Positions 25,249-34,002 of a DNA stretch of 64,000 nucleotides are shown here, piece after piece. Made by a program: the position numbers and the translations under genes. The stretch spans positions 13,707-77,706 of the forward strand of contig FR890644.1 of the NCBI GenBank assembly GCA_000435075.1, written 5' to 3'. The notes below the pieces were generated by a model. The model saw only the letters and a program-made list of their open reading frames with translations, was not told the DNA's origin and made no database searches. The stretch comes from Bacteroides sp. CAG:770 (GTDB lineage Bacteria; Bacteroidota; Bacteroidia; Bacteroidales; UBA932). Position 1 is the first letter of the stretch, and the number at the start of each line of letters is the position of its first letter.

Positions 25249-27420
25249 CTACAATCCCAACTCTTCGATAATTCTAGACATTCCGGCATACTTGTCCAGA
25301 GTCCAGAGAATGTAGCGGATATCCACGCAGACACACTTGTTGTAGCCCGGAACGGCATACAAATCACTGGCGAGAGATTCCTTGTTGCCATCGAAAGCCA
25401 AGCCGATAACCTTACCCTCGGCATTGAGCACAGGGCTGCCGGAATTGCCGCCGGTAATATCGTTGTCTGTAAGGAAATCAGCAGGCATTGTCCCGGCAGG
25501 AGCAGAGCCGACAGGAGCCGGAGCAGCCTTTTTGCCGGAAGAAGGCATCTTCACAGCCCAACGCCCCCAATCACGAGACTCCAGCATTGACATAAACGCA
25601 TCTGAAGGCTTGAAATCGCGATTCTCCGCGTCATATTTTTCAATGATTCCATTAGTCGAAGTCTGCCATGAGCACCATACTCCATCATGAGGCTCGATCG
25701 GGCCGACAGTACCATAAGTAATTCGCATTGTGGAATTTGCATCAGGATACTGGGCAATTCCCTTACCACTGCGCATCTCATAGAGAGCCTGAGTATATTC
25801 CTTGTTCAGCGCCAGAATCCTGTTACGCAGATTCATGTCATCATCAGTCTTGTTGAAATCAAGAATGCTGACATCCAAAAGAAGCTTCTTCAGCCTGTCA
25901 TCATTGAACTGGGCAGGATTATTGAACGACTCCGCCTTTTCACGGGAAGCAACCATAGTTCCCTCCCAGATATAATCAGTCATCGCCTTGAAATCCGTAC
26001 CGAACTTAGCGGAAAGTTCCCTCTGATAAGGACCGAAAAGAGACGTGTCAATGTTAGTGAAGTACTGTGACACAGAGTATTCCAGCAAATCGCGCTCTAC
26101 CCTTGGATCCGTCTCAGAAACCCCTCTCATAAGGAATTTCTTCATCGGCTTGAACTTGCCGCGAGCACTGTTCATCCTCATGATGGTACGGCCAATGATA
26201 GTTCCACGGAAGAAAGTTTCACGGAAATAAGCCTTGTTGCGCTCCACGGCCTCTGTCTCATCATACATCTTTTTCAGATCCGACATGAGACTACCCCATC
26301 TGGCCTTACGTGCAGGATCGGCTTCTATCCATGCCTGCAACTCCTTCTCCTCAGACTCCTTTATAGCCTTGACTCCGAACCTCTTAAGACAGGCAGCCTC
26401 GCCTTCCTGCATTTCACCGATATTGCTGAGGCCGAAGAACGTATCAGAATACTTGAGCCATACAGCAGGGTCCGCATCCATCCAGCGGCGCATTATTTCC
26501 ATCTGATTGCGTCTCAGTTCATTGGCAATCGGAAGAGTCACACGTTCCTGATAATCAGTCTCCAACGAAGACGCATAACGGTTGGTTCTGCCAGGATAGC
26601 CGATAACCATAGTATAGTCGCCAGGCTTATAACCATCCAAAGAGATATCCAGTTTGCGCAACGGCTTCAAAGGAACATTATCACTAGAATACTTTGCCGG
26701 TTTGCCGTCAGGAGACATATACACGCGATACATTGCGAAATCACATTTATGCTGAGGCCACTCCCAGTTGTCAGTATCACCACCGAATGCAGCCACAGAA
26801 ACAGGAGGCGCAGCCACGAGACGCAGATCCTCATAGACATCATACAACGCCATGTAGTATTTCTCGCCTGCCCACATTGAATTCAGATAGGCCTCTTTTC
26901 CCGTGTTCTTCTTATATCTCGACTCCATAATATGGCTCACGCGACGCATTCCGCAAGGCAAACCTTTATCGGACAATTCCTTACGAAGATTCTGCACCTC
27001 AGCAGTAACATCCAGAACGCGTTTCAGGAAGAATACCTGCTTGTCCGGAATAGGCAACTCCTGGTCACTGCGCACAGCCCAATAACCCTCTTCCAGATAA
27101 TTATGCTCAGGTGTACTCAGAGCGAAAACATCAGAATAAGCGCAGTGATGGTTTGTTATCAGAAGACCCTGGTCAGAAATTATACTTCCGGTACAATAGA
27201 ACCCGAGAGATACTATCGCATCCGAAACAGCCGCACCCGGTGCATCCGCATTATAAATTTCCCCGGCCGAGAGCTTCAGACCCCTCTCCTGCATCTTCTT
27301 TTCCAACGCCGCGTTGATATCCTGAATCAGCCACATGCCCTCATCAGCAAAAGCTGTCGCCTGCCCCAATAAGACTCCGGCCAATGTCAATGCGGCCAGA
27401 TACATTCTTTTCATTTTCAT
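25249..27420 (-). CDS. S46-family dipeptidyl peptidase (DPP7 type)
   Basis: A 723-residue periplasmic serine peptidase with signal peptide ending ATAFA. S46 marks are all present: GSIISDQGLLITNHHCAY (catalytic His 91/92), FGGDTDNWEWPQH (catalytic Asp) and DITGGNSGSPVLNAEG (catalytic Ser near 648), followed by GLAFDGNKESLASDL. The glycine in FDGN, where DPP11 has arginine, points to DPP7-type specificity (hydrophobic residue at P1) rather than acidic P1. Length matches the family (about 700-720). In Bacteroidales these enzymes feed dipeptides to inner-membrane transporters. It is monocistronic by spacing. Confidence 0.94.
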   Translation of the reverse strand: MKMKRMYLAALTLAGVLLGQATAFADEGMWLIQDINAALEKKMQERGLKLSAGEIYNADAPGAAVSDAIVSLGFYCTGSIISDQGLLITNHHCAYSDVFALSTPEHNYLEEGYWAVRSDQELPIPDKQVFFLKRVLDVTAEVQNLRKELSDKGLPCGMRRVSHIMESRYKKNTGKEAYLNSMWAGEKYYMALYDVYEDLRLVAAPPVSVAAFGGDTDNWEWPQHKCDFAMYRVYMSPDGKPAKYSSDNVPLKPLRKLDISLDGYKPGDYTMVIGYPGRTNRYASSLETDYQERVTLPIANELRRNQMEIMRRWMDADPAVWLKYSDTFFGLSNIGEMQEGEAACLKRFGVKAIKESEEKELQAWIEADPARKARWGSLMSDLKKMYDETEAVERNKAYFRETFFRGTIIGRTIMRMNSARGKFKPMKKFLMRGVSETDPRVERDLLEYSVSQYFTNIDTSLFGPYQRELSAKFGTDFKAMTDYIWEGTMVASREKAESFNNPAQFNDDRLKKLLLDVSILDFNKTDDDMNLRNRILALNKEYTQALYEMRSGKGIAQYPDANSTMRITYGTVGPIEPHDGVWCSWQTSTNGIIEKYDAENRDFKPSDAFMSMLESRDWGRWAVKMPSSGKKAAPAPVGSAPAGTMPADFLTDNDITGGNSGSPVLNAEGKVIGLAFDGNKESLASDLYAVPGYNKCVCVDIRYILWTLDKYAGMSRIIEELGL

Positions 27421-27521
27421 CGTATATTATATATTACGGATTATTAACATCTTAGCACTCCCGAGAAGTGCAATTCAGCAACATCATGGAAATGTTAAGA
27501 AACAATGACCCAACTTATCGG

Positions 27522-29564
27522 TTATTCTGACACCAGAACCTTCTCCAGCGCAGAGCCTTCATACGGCACTTCCACGCCAGGATTCTTGAACTTCAGCTTT
27601 GCATCCACTTCGCGGACATCATCCTTCTTGTAGGTGATGGTCCACTTGTCCATATTCAGAAGCTCCCAGACACGGTCAGCCGTCATAGGAGCGGCATATC
27701 GGATCATCAGAGCCGGAGTCAGGCTATTGTCAAGTTCGAGATAGACACCAATGATACCGTCATCCTTGGAAAGATGGTTGCTTACGAAAGGCAGATTTCT
27801 CAGGATAATCGGCTTCTCATAATTGGCATCCGGAATCTCATATACGAACTGAGGCTTGCCGGCGAACTCCTCTACCCTGCTGGAGAACTGGGCCTTGAAC
27901 GGAGTGAACATCTTACGGATGAAAGACTCCGTAGAAATATAAGACTCGCCATCCTCAAGATCCACGAACTTGAAGTTCACAGGAGTAATCTTGGTGCCGC
28001 CGCCGTGGACAGGCATCTCAAGTTCCTTCATATTGACAATCTTCTTGAACCAGGCCTTGTCGGCAGTCTCAGAAGCATCCATATAGACACGGACAATGAG
28101 AGGACATGCAAACTCGGACTCGAGACCATATATCTTCTTGTCAGTCAGACGCATCTGGAGACCGAGATAATTCAGGTCCAGCTTGTCATACATATTCTCA
28201 GTACGGATAGTAACCACCTTGATACTGTCCACAGTCGCCATATCAGGAGTATTGACACGGAACTTGGAAGGAGTGAATACACTCTCCTGGATAATCTCAG
28301 GAGTAGTGGCAGCAGGATCATAAGTAATCACGGCCCTGTGGTGGGAAACAAACGTCTTCACGCCATGAACGCCCCTGATTTTCTCCAATTTAGCCTTGAA
28401 AGCCATAGAACTGCCGTAACACTTGACTGAACGCAGCCCCTCCATCTCCAGAGTTTTCAATGATGACGGATCCACCAGCTGCTTAACCGTACCATCCTCC
28501 AGAGTCTGCTCGATACCCCAGGTAACATTGATGGTAGGAAGCTCATACTTTCCGCCGGCCCAGAGACCGATACCCATGAGAACCAATGCAATGACAGCCG
28601 GAGCCAGCACGTTCCACACGTTGCGTCCGCCTTTCACGCACACACCGGTATGGATGGCATCCACAGGACAAACTGCCGTACATTCACCGCACAGAGTACA
28701 ATCCACAGCCTTGACTGCACCGGCCCTGCAGCCAGCCACGTCAATGCCATAAGGACAAGCCTTCGTACAAAGGCCGCAATGCGTACACTTGGAGTCGTTC
28801 TTCATGATATGGAGCACCTGAAGCCTAGGTTTTCCGCAGAGGATTTCCAGCAGATAACCCACAACGCAGAACGCCGCAAGAAGAGCCCACCAAGGGACAT
28901 TGACACCAATAGTTCCGAGCAGGTAATATGCAGCAGCAAGAACCACAATCCACACCCAGAACTTCAGAGAATTCGAAATTGCTCCGAGAGGACACAGATA
29001 CTTGCACCAGAACATGTTGACCATGAAGCCGCAGAGAATCACAGCTGCAACTGAAATCAATGACATCCAGAGAGTTATCTCGCCCTTGAATCCGGTGGCC
29101 ACAGCATAGTAAGGGTCAAGGTTCTTGCAGAACAACTCGCTCGCAGTAGCAGTAGAATAGAAAATCCAGAACAGAAGCACATACTTGATGACGCGGAGAA
29201 CCTTGTCGGCAACAGTACCGTTCTTTACCACAATACCTCTCCAGCCGATAGTGTTGCGGAGTTTCATGAGAAGGTCCTGGACAGTTCCCAACGGGCAGAG
29301 ATAACCGCAGAAAAGCTTGCTGAAAAGCACGACTGCAGCAGCCAGAACGATACCCATCACTATCTGCACCATGCTCATGCTGCATGGAAGTGAGCCTTTT
29401 ACGAAGAATGTTGTCAATGCCTGAAGACCGCCCATAGGGCAATATGCCTCAGGGTTTGCAGGATCCTTGCCCGGGATGAGCAGGAAAACTGCCAATGCGG
29501 CCAGAACACCCCACTGAAGGAGATATTTAGGCCAATTCCTTTTGATTGTTGATTGTTTAGCCAT
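27522..29564 (-). CDS. NapH-like polyferredoxin membrane protein with HMA-like domain
   Basis: About 680 residues from MAKQSTIKRNWPKYLLQWG. The frame is open 33 codons further, but that overlaps the upstream gene. The first 320 residues hold several transmembrane helices with two NapH/CcoG-type motifs (FCGYLCPLGTVQD, WCKYLCPLGAIS), then two 4Fe-4S clusters (CTHCGLCTKACPYG and CTLCGECTAVCPVDA). A further helix (VLAPAVIALVLMGIGLWAGG) leads to an extracytoplasmic part with an HMA-like fold (MEGLRSVKCYGSSMAFKAKL) lacking the usual CxxC, and a C-terminal region. It probably moves electrons across the inner membrane. As last gene of a TonB-receptor operon, a reductive step in metal acquisition is plausible but inferred. 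Confidence 0.85.
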   Translation of the reverse strand: MAKQSTIKRNWPKYLLQWGVLAALAVFLLIPGKDPANPEAYCPMGGLQALTTFFVKGSLPCSMSMVQIVMGIVLAAAVVLFSKLFCGYLCPLGTVQDLLMKLRNTIGWRGIVVKNGTVADKVLRVIKYVLLFWIFYSTATASELFCKNLDPYYAVATGFKGEITLWMSLISVAAVILCGFMVNMFWCKYLCPLGAISNSLKFWVWIVVLAAAYYLLGTIGVNVPWWALLAAFCVVGYLLEILCGKPRLQVLHIMKNDSKCTHCGLCTKACPYGIDVAGCRAGAVKAVDCTLCGECTAVCPVDAIHTGVCVKGGRNVWNVLAPAVIALVLMGIGLWAGGKYELPTINVTWGIEQTLEDGTVKQLVDPSSLKTLEMEGLRSVKCYGSSMAFKAKLEKIRGVHGVKTFVSHHRAVITYDPAATTPEIIQESVFTPSKFRVNTPDMATVDSIKVVTIRTENMYDKLDLNYLGLQMRLTDKKIYGLESEFACPLIVRVYMDASETADKAWFKKIVNMKELEMPVHGGGTKITPVNFKFVDLEDGESYISTESFIRKMFTPFKAQFSSRVEEFAGKPQFVYEIPDANYEKPIILRNLPFVSNHLSKDDGIIGVYLELDNSLTPALMIRYAAPMTADRVWELLNMDKWTITYKKDDVREVDAKLKFKNPGVEVPYEGSALEKVLVSE

Positions 29565-29626
29565 TAAGTTTAGCATTACAGAAGCCGCCATCACACGACA
29601 ACGGCTTCCAGTGTTTATGTTATATA

Positions 29627-31228
29627 TTACTTGTTCTTCACACAACGCAGAGTCATACCGCATCCGCTGTGAACGAATGACATAGACAGACGTCCATCCT
29701 TATACTGGCTTCTGAATGTGGTCATCATGCCGAAATACTGGAGCGTATTGAGTTTGGTAGGCTCCTTGGAATCATAATTCGCCTTGTTGAATGTAGAAGA
29801 AGCGAAATATGTGATGGCAGGACTGCCGGCCAGAGCCTCATCATTGGTATTGTCCGCATCAATAGCGTTCTTGAGATACTGTCCGGTCGCACCGAACTTG
29901 GTAACCTGACGATAACCTACAAGTTCCGGATTCCATCCAAGTTCCTTGGCTTTCTTCACTGAGCCATAACCGGCTGCGGTATCCCAGAGCAATGCATCAT
30001 CCTTCGTTATGGCTGCCTCATCATTGACACCTTTTGCTGAATAACCGCAAAGAGCAATATACTCACTTCTGGTAGGAACATGCCATCCGTTAGGGCAGAT
30101 ACCCTGCTTGCCCTCGAACGAAGCGGCATTGTCCACAGTGATTTCCTCACCGAAAATAGCCTGATAATCATAGAGATAACCCTTCTTGCTTACAAACTCG
30201 GCATCGGTAGAAGGAGTAGGCACCTTATCAACGATGGTATAAGGAGCCCAAATGTGTGACTCCGCAGCAGGATCTGAAGAAACAGTGTATCCCTCAGGAA
30301 CATAACGCATAGACTGAGACATCCATACTGAACCGTCTGACATCTTCACTGTAGTATATTTCTCATTCTTGTAAATGAAATAACCGTCATATTCAGCAAA
30401 GTCAATGTAAGTAGGCACATCTCCGCCGATTTCACCGCCGTCACCCCAGTTCTCGATATTTCCGGAAATGGAAACCTTGATGTCTGAAGGCATAACCTTC
30501 ACATTGATAGTATATTGGAGACCTTGCTTAAGTTCTGTAGAGACCAACTTCTGAGTAAGTTCCTTCCCAGTAGATGTAGTTACAGAAAGTTCAAAAGCAA
30601 CTGTCTGAGGAACAACGATGGCGCTGTAAAGTTCACCATCAGTAACCGCATGAGCCTTGACAGCCTCGACAGCAGCACCCTCAGAAACCGCAGCAGTCAT
30701 ATTGACAAGGTCAATGTCAGCAGTTGTCTTGGAGCCACGAAGTTCAATAGAAGAAATACCGGACTGAGACTGGTTGTCCACAACAAGCGAAATCTTTGTC
30801 AACATGTGCTTGAAAGGCACCACAACGGCATTGACAGAAGGAGTAACTTCCTCTTTCTTGCCGGCTATGAAATCCGACGCACCATAACCTGAAGTCTGGT
30901 CCGCAGCAACCTTGAATGTAGAAGGCGCACCCTCAGAGGCATAAGGATAATATGCTGTCAATGTGGATGGTGTCAATGCCTCTGCATACCAGTTAAGTGT
31001 GCCTGAGAAAACATTGTCTGAATATGTAAGAAGCTGATTCTGTGCATACGCCACATCACCCTGCATGATGGTGACACCTACTTTGTCGCCATTCTCGAAA
31101 TTGACATCGGTAACCTTGGTCATTACCGGAACAATCTTCACGAGTCCAGGAACAGGAGTCTCGATTCTTTCAGTCTGACAGCCGGCCAATACAGCCACAG
31201 CCGCAGCAAGTAAAATGACTTTTTTCAT
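29627..31228 (-). CDS. Fimbrillin-like lipoprotein with FISUMP C-terminal domain
   Basis: A 533-residue lipoprotein (MKKVILLAAAVAVLAGC, Cys17). Residues about 30-260 resemble fimbrillin/Mfa2-type modules (LTAYYPYAS, VPFKHMLTKISLVVDN, SGNIENWGDGGEIGGDV). The C-terminal part is a Fibrobacter succinogenes major paralogous (FISUMP) domain: VKMSDGSVWMSQSMRYVPEG, EGKQGICPNGWHVPTRSEY and the final SFVHSGCGMTLRCVKNK. Both modules are common on Bacteroidota surface proteins. It lies between DUF6850 and the polyferredoxin gene in the same operon, so may be a surface partner of the receptor. Confidence 0.88.
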   Translation of the reverse strand: MKKVILLAAAVAVLAGCQTERIETPVPGLVKIVPVMTKVTDVNFENGDKVGVTIMQGDVAYAQNQLLTYSDNVFSGTLNWYAEALTPSTLTAYYPYASEGAPSTFKVAADQTSGYGASDFIAGKKEEVTPSVNAVVVPFKHMLTKISLVVDNQSQSGISSIELRGSKTTADIDLVNMTAAVSEGAAVEAVKAHAVTDGELYSAIVVPQTVAFELSVTTSTGKELTQKLVSTELKQGLQYTINVKVMPSDIKVSISGNIENWGDGGEIGGDVPTYIDFAEYDGYFIYKNEKYTTVKMSDGSVWMSQSMRYVPEGYTVSSDPAAESHIWAPYTIVDKVPTPSTDAEFVSKKGYLYDYQAIFGEEITVDNAASFEGKQGICPNGWHVPTRSEYIALCGYSAKGVNDEAAITKDDALLWDTAAGYGSVKKAKELGWNPELVGYRQVTKFGATGQYLKNAIDADNTNDEALAGSPAITYFASSTFNKANYDSKEPTKLNTLQYFGMMTTFRSQYKDGRLSMSFVHSGCGMTLRCVKNK

Positions 31229-31248
31229 ATCATTAACGTATTTATGTT

Positions 31249-32775
31249 TTAAAAATTAAAGCCAATTGTCAATGCTTCCCTGTTTCTGATTCTTCCAGCA
31301 GAGAATCCCTCGACAATGTCAAATTTCTTCTTCAGACGCGAAACACCCTCATAAGAAGCCTCGAGATAAACACCTTTCCTGAAATTATATCTGACGGAAA
31401 GACATCCATTGACCTTCGCACAAGTCTCATACGCAGTCATTGCTGCCTCATACTCCGAAAGACGGAACGGCTCATCTGAAGCCTCGATTCCTTGGGATTT
31501 CCAGTGATATTCATCATCCTTACCCTTCGACACATTGGCATTGACCTTCAAGTCGAAACGTCCGAACTTCACGAGGATGGAGGCAAAGACATTGAAAACA
31601 TCTGCCCTGCAAGTATTTATGAACGGATAAGTCATCGTGGAAACCTCACGGTCCTGAGTCCAGCCAAGACCGGCATTGAAATACTCCCCTGAGTCGAGAA
31701 GAAGTTCCCACTCGGCACCGGCATTGATGCTCTGGCGAGTAAAGATGTTATTCGTGCCATACTTGCGGGTCGTGGTGACACCGTTCTCAGTAACGTCCTC
31801 CAGAACATTCTCGTCATTGTCCTGAGTCCTGATAGAATAGCGTCCTCTGAGATAATGGCTGTGCCCGTTGCCAGGAATCCTGTAGTCCATTTTCACGCCC
31901 ATGGACCAGCCATCGAAGTTGTACCAGATTTTCTGCTTCTCACCTGTGCTTCCGTGACTTGCCAATGTCTCGATTTCGGCATAGAAGTTCCGCCACTGAA
32001 TCTGCGCGGCGCCGCCGTTTGTCAGTTCCCTGGACGGAAAACCGATGACTCCGGCTTCCTTGATGTGCAGGCCGGAATTGTCCCAGATATCCTGGACACC
32101 ATACATAAGGCCCTTGTCAATGAAAGCGTAATATACTCCTGAAGTGATTCCAAGTTCCTCAGCTGTAATCGTTTCCGAAGTCTTGGAGAAAACGTAGCTT
32201 GCACCCAATGCCAAGTCTCCGCGATGCCACATGATACTTGGAGCGAAAGTCATGTCCAAGAGAAAATTCGTATGACGCAGATCCTTACGCTTCGTATAGT
32301 TCTCAGCTGTAAAGTACAGTTTTCCTCCAAGTCGCCAACTGTCATTCAGATCAACGGCAATTCCTCCGAGGAAAGAATAGGTCTGTCTGGTCTTGCGGCC
32401 AGGAGTAAACTCGTAGATGTCCACCGGATAGTAACCGGGACGTGCCGACATTGATCCACATGCCTTCTGGCTCTCTGCATTCCGGAAAGAAAATGCCCCG
32501 ATCATGGAGAACTTCTTCAGATGGGTTATGGTACCGGCCTCGGCGCCTGCACTCCAGATAGTCTTAGGATCATTGACATCCCTGAAACCACCGCTGGTAT
32601 AATCAGCTCCGAGTTCAGCGTAAGATACTGTCAATGAGTCTGTCCGCAATCCGTTGACGTTCCTGCCGGCATTCCAGAAATCCCTGCGTTCCACAATGTC
32701 GAATGTCTGCGCAAACAGTCCCGCAGACCAGAAAAGAAGGGCCGCAGCCACTGTTATTTTCAATGTCTTATTCAT
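31249..32775 (-). CDS. DUF6850-type outer-membrane beta-barrel protein
   Basis: About 508 residues from MNKTLKITVAAALLFWSAGLFAQ, a signal peptide. I chose this ATG because it overlaps the stop of the previous gene (ATGAATAA, 32768-32775), a coupling arrangement. The mature protein alternates amphipathic strands (GGKLYFTAENYTKRKD, LALGASYVFSKTSE, AGAEWELLLDSGEYFNAGLGW) and ends in an aromatic strand REALTIGFNF, as outer-membrane barrels do. Its N-terminus (DIVERRDFWNAGRNVNGLRTD) matches my memory of DUF6850 proteins, which accompany DUF4876 and TonB receptors. Function is unknown; a role in metal uptake is inferred. Confidence 0.82.
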   Translation of the reverse strand: MNKTLKITVAAALLFWSAGLFAQTFDIVERRDFWNAGRNVNGLRTDSLTVSYAELGADYTSGGFRDVNDPKTIWSAGAEAGTITHLKKFSMIGAFSFRNAESQKACGSMSARPGYYPVDIYEFTPGRKTRQTYSFLGGIAVDLNDSWRLGGKLYFTAENYTKRKDLRHTNFLLDMTFAPSIMWHRGDLALGASYVFSKTSETITAEELGITSGVYYAFIDKGLMYGVQDIWDNSGLHIKEAGVIGFPSRELTNGGAAQIQWRNFYAEIETLASHGSTGEKQKIWYNFDGWSMGVKMDYRIPGNGHSHYLRGRYSIRTQDNDENVLEDVTENGVTTTRKYGTNNIFTRQSINAGAEWELLLDSGEYFNAGLGWTQDREVSTMTYPFINTCRADVFNVFASILVKFGRFDLKVNANVSKGKDDEYHWKSQGIEASDEPFRLSEYEAAMTAYETCAKVNGCLSVRYNFRKGVYLEASYEGVSRLKKKFDIVEGFSAGRIRNREALTIGFNF

Positions 32776-33997
32776 GGAGCGACTGTTTTTCACGTTCATA
32801 AAAATCATTGGTAGAGTTATTTGTATCGGCCAGGATTTCATATCCGAAAGTCTGGCTTGATGCTTCATCAGCCTTACGGAAAAGAGTATGTCCCTGGTAT
32901 GAGCCGGAGAATTCTACCGCACCTGCATCAATGTCAGGACAGAGTCTCTTCTTGTTGGAACCGCCCTTAACGAACACCTCTACACCGTCAATCACCCAAT
33001 CAATCGGGAGTTTGACAATGTTTTCGCTGGTCGAACCCGGCTTAGGAATGACGTTTCCGGATTCAGCCACGAACTCTTTCATCGTAGTACCCTCAGGCGC
33101 CCTGAAAATTACGGTTGCAGGGGAATTGATAGAGAAAGTAAAGGCATTGGCCTTTCCGGTCTTTATCACCACGTCCAGAATATGGTCCTGCCGGATGTTG
33201 TTGCCCGGCGCCGGATGGAAATTCGGATTCGGGAAGTATGTCGTGTTATAACATACGAAATACTGCGAATTATTGAGATTCACCGAGTTAGGATACTTCG
33301 AATGATGATCTATCGCTCCGAAGACCACTATCACGGCATCTCCTCCAGGTTCCAGAGGGAATGCAGTGCCGTCCCCGCCTATCTGCCAGACAGCCTGAGA
33401 GAGAGGAATGAAATCAGGATAAATGGTCTCGCCGGTAGCAGGATCAGTCGTCACCCAAACATTGGTCCCGACAGAATTGGAAGGGTCGAGAGCACCGAAA
33501 CACAATCCGTCAAGATACTGGACCTCAGAGGTATTGTTGTGCAGAATCACGTAAGAATCACCCATATAGTTACCCTGCTCAGGATATTTCGTACAGCCTC
33601 CGCAATAGATTTCCTTGAAAACAATCTTTCCTGAACGGGAGTCCTTTACGGGAAGTTTGACCTCCTTCACGCCTGCCTCTCCCAGAATGACCTTGTCGAT
33701 GGCTCCGTTATACGAAACTCCATCATGGCTGTAACTAAAAGTCACTCTGTAACTTCCGGCAGGCAATTCCAGAACGGCCGTTCCATCCTCTCCGGTATTT
33801 TGGGAATACTTGTTGCCGAGATTCCTTTCTGTCACGGACACGGGAACGCCAATTTTCTGCGCCTCGGGAAATCCTTCAGGATAAACCGGATCCACGACCA
33901 GACGATATAGTCCCCCGTCATACGGGTCCCCGGACTTGATGCTTACGCAAGAGGCCAAGGTCAATGCTGCAAATATCAGATATATAAATTTCTTCAT
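32768..33997 (-). CDS. DUF4876-type lipoprotein
   Basis: A 409-residue lipoprotein (MKKFIYLIFAALTLASC, Cys17). The first 120 residues form a carboxypeptidase-regulatory-like fold (GEDGTAVLELPAGSYRVTFSYSHDG); then come VFKEIYCGGC, NYMGDSYVILHNNTSEVQYLDGLCFG (lamin-tail-like) and PNPNFHPAPGNNIRQDHILDV. The pattern fits the DUF4876 family, which I recall next to DUF6850 and TonB receptors. It follows the receptor gene by 5 bp and precedes DUF6850 with overlap. Probable outer-surface partner of the receptor. Confidence 0.83.
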   Translation of the reverse strand: MKKFIYLIFAALTLASCVSIKSGDPYDGGLYRLVVDPVYPEGFPEAQKIGVPVSVTERNLGNKYSQNTGEDGTAVLELPAGSYRVTFSYSHDGVSYNGAIDKVILGEAGVKEVKLPVKDSRSGKIVFKEIYCGGCTKYPEQGNYMGDSYVILHNNTSEVQYLDGLCFGALDPSNSVGTNVWVTTDPATGETIYPDFIPLSQAVWQIGGDGTAFPLEPGGDAVIVVFGAIDHHSKYPNSVNLNNSQYFVCYNTTYFPNPNFHPAPGNNIRQDHILDVVIKTGKANAFTFSINSPATVIFRAPEGTTMKEFVAESGNVIPKPGSTSENIVKLPIDWVIDGVEVFVKGGSNKKRLCPDIDAGAVEFSGSYQGHTLFRKADEASSQTFGYEILADTNNSTNDFYEREKQSLHE

Positions 33998-34002
33998 AAC
34001 TG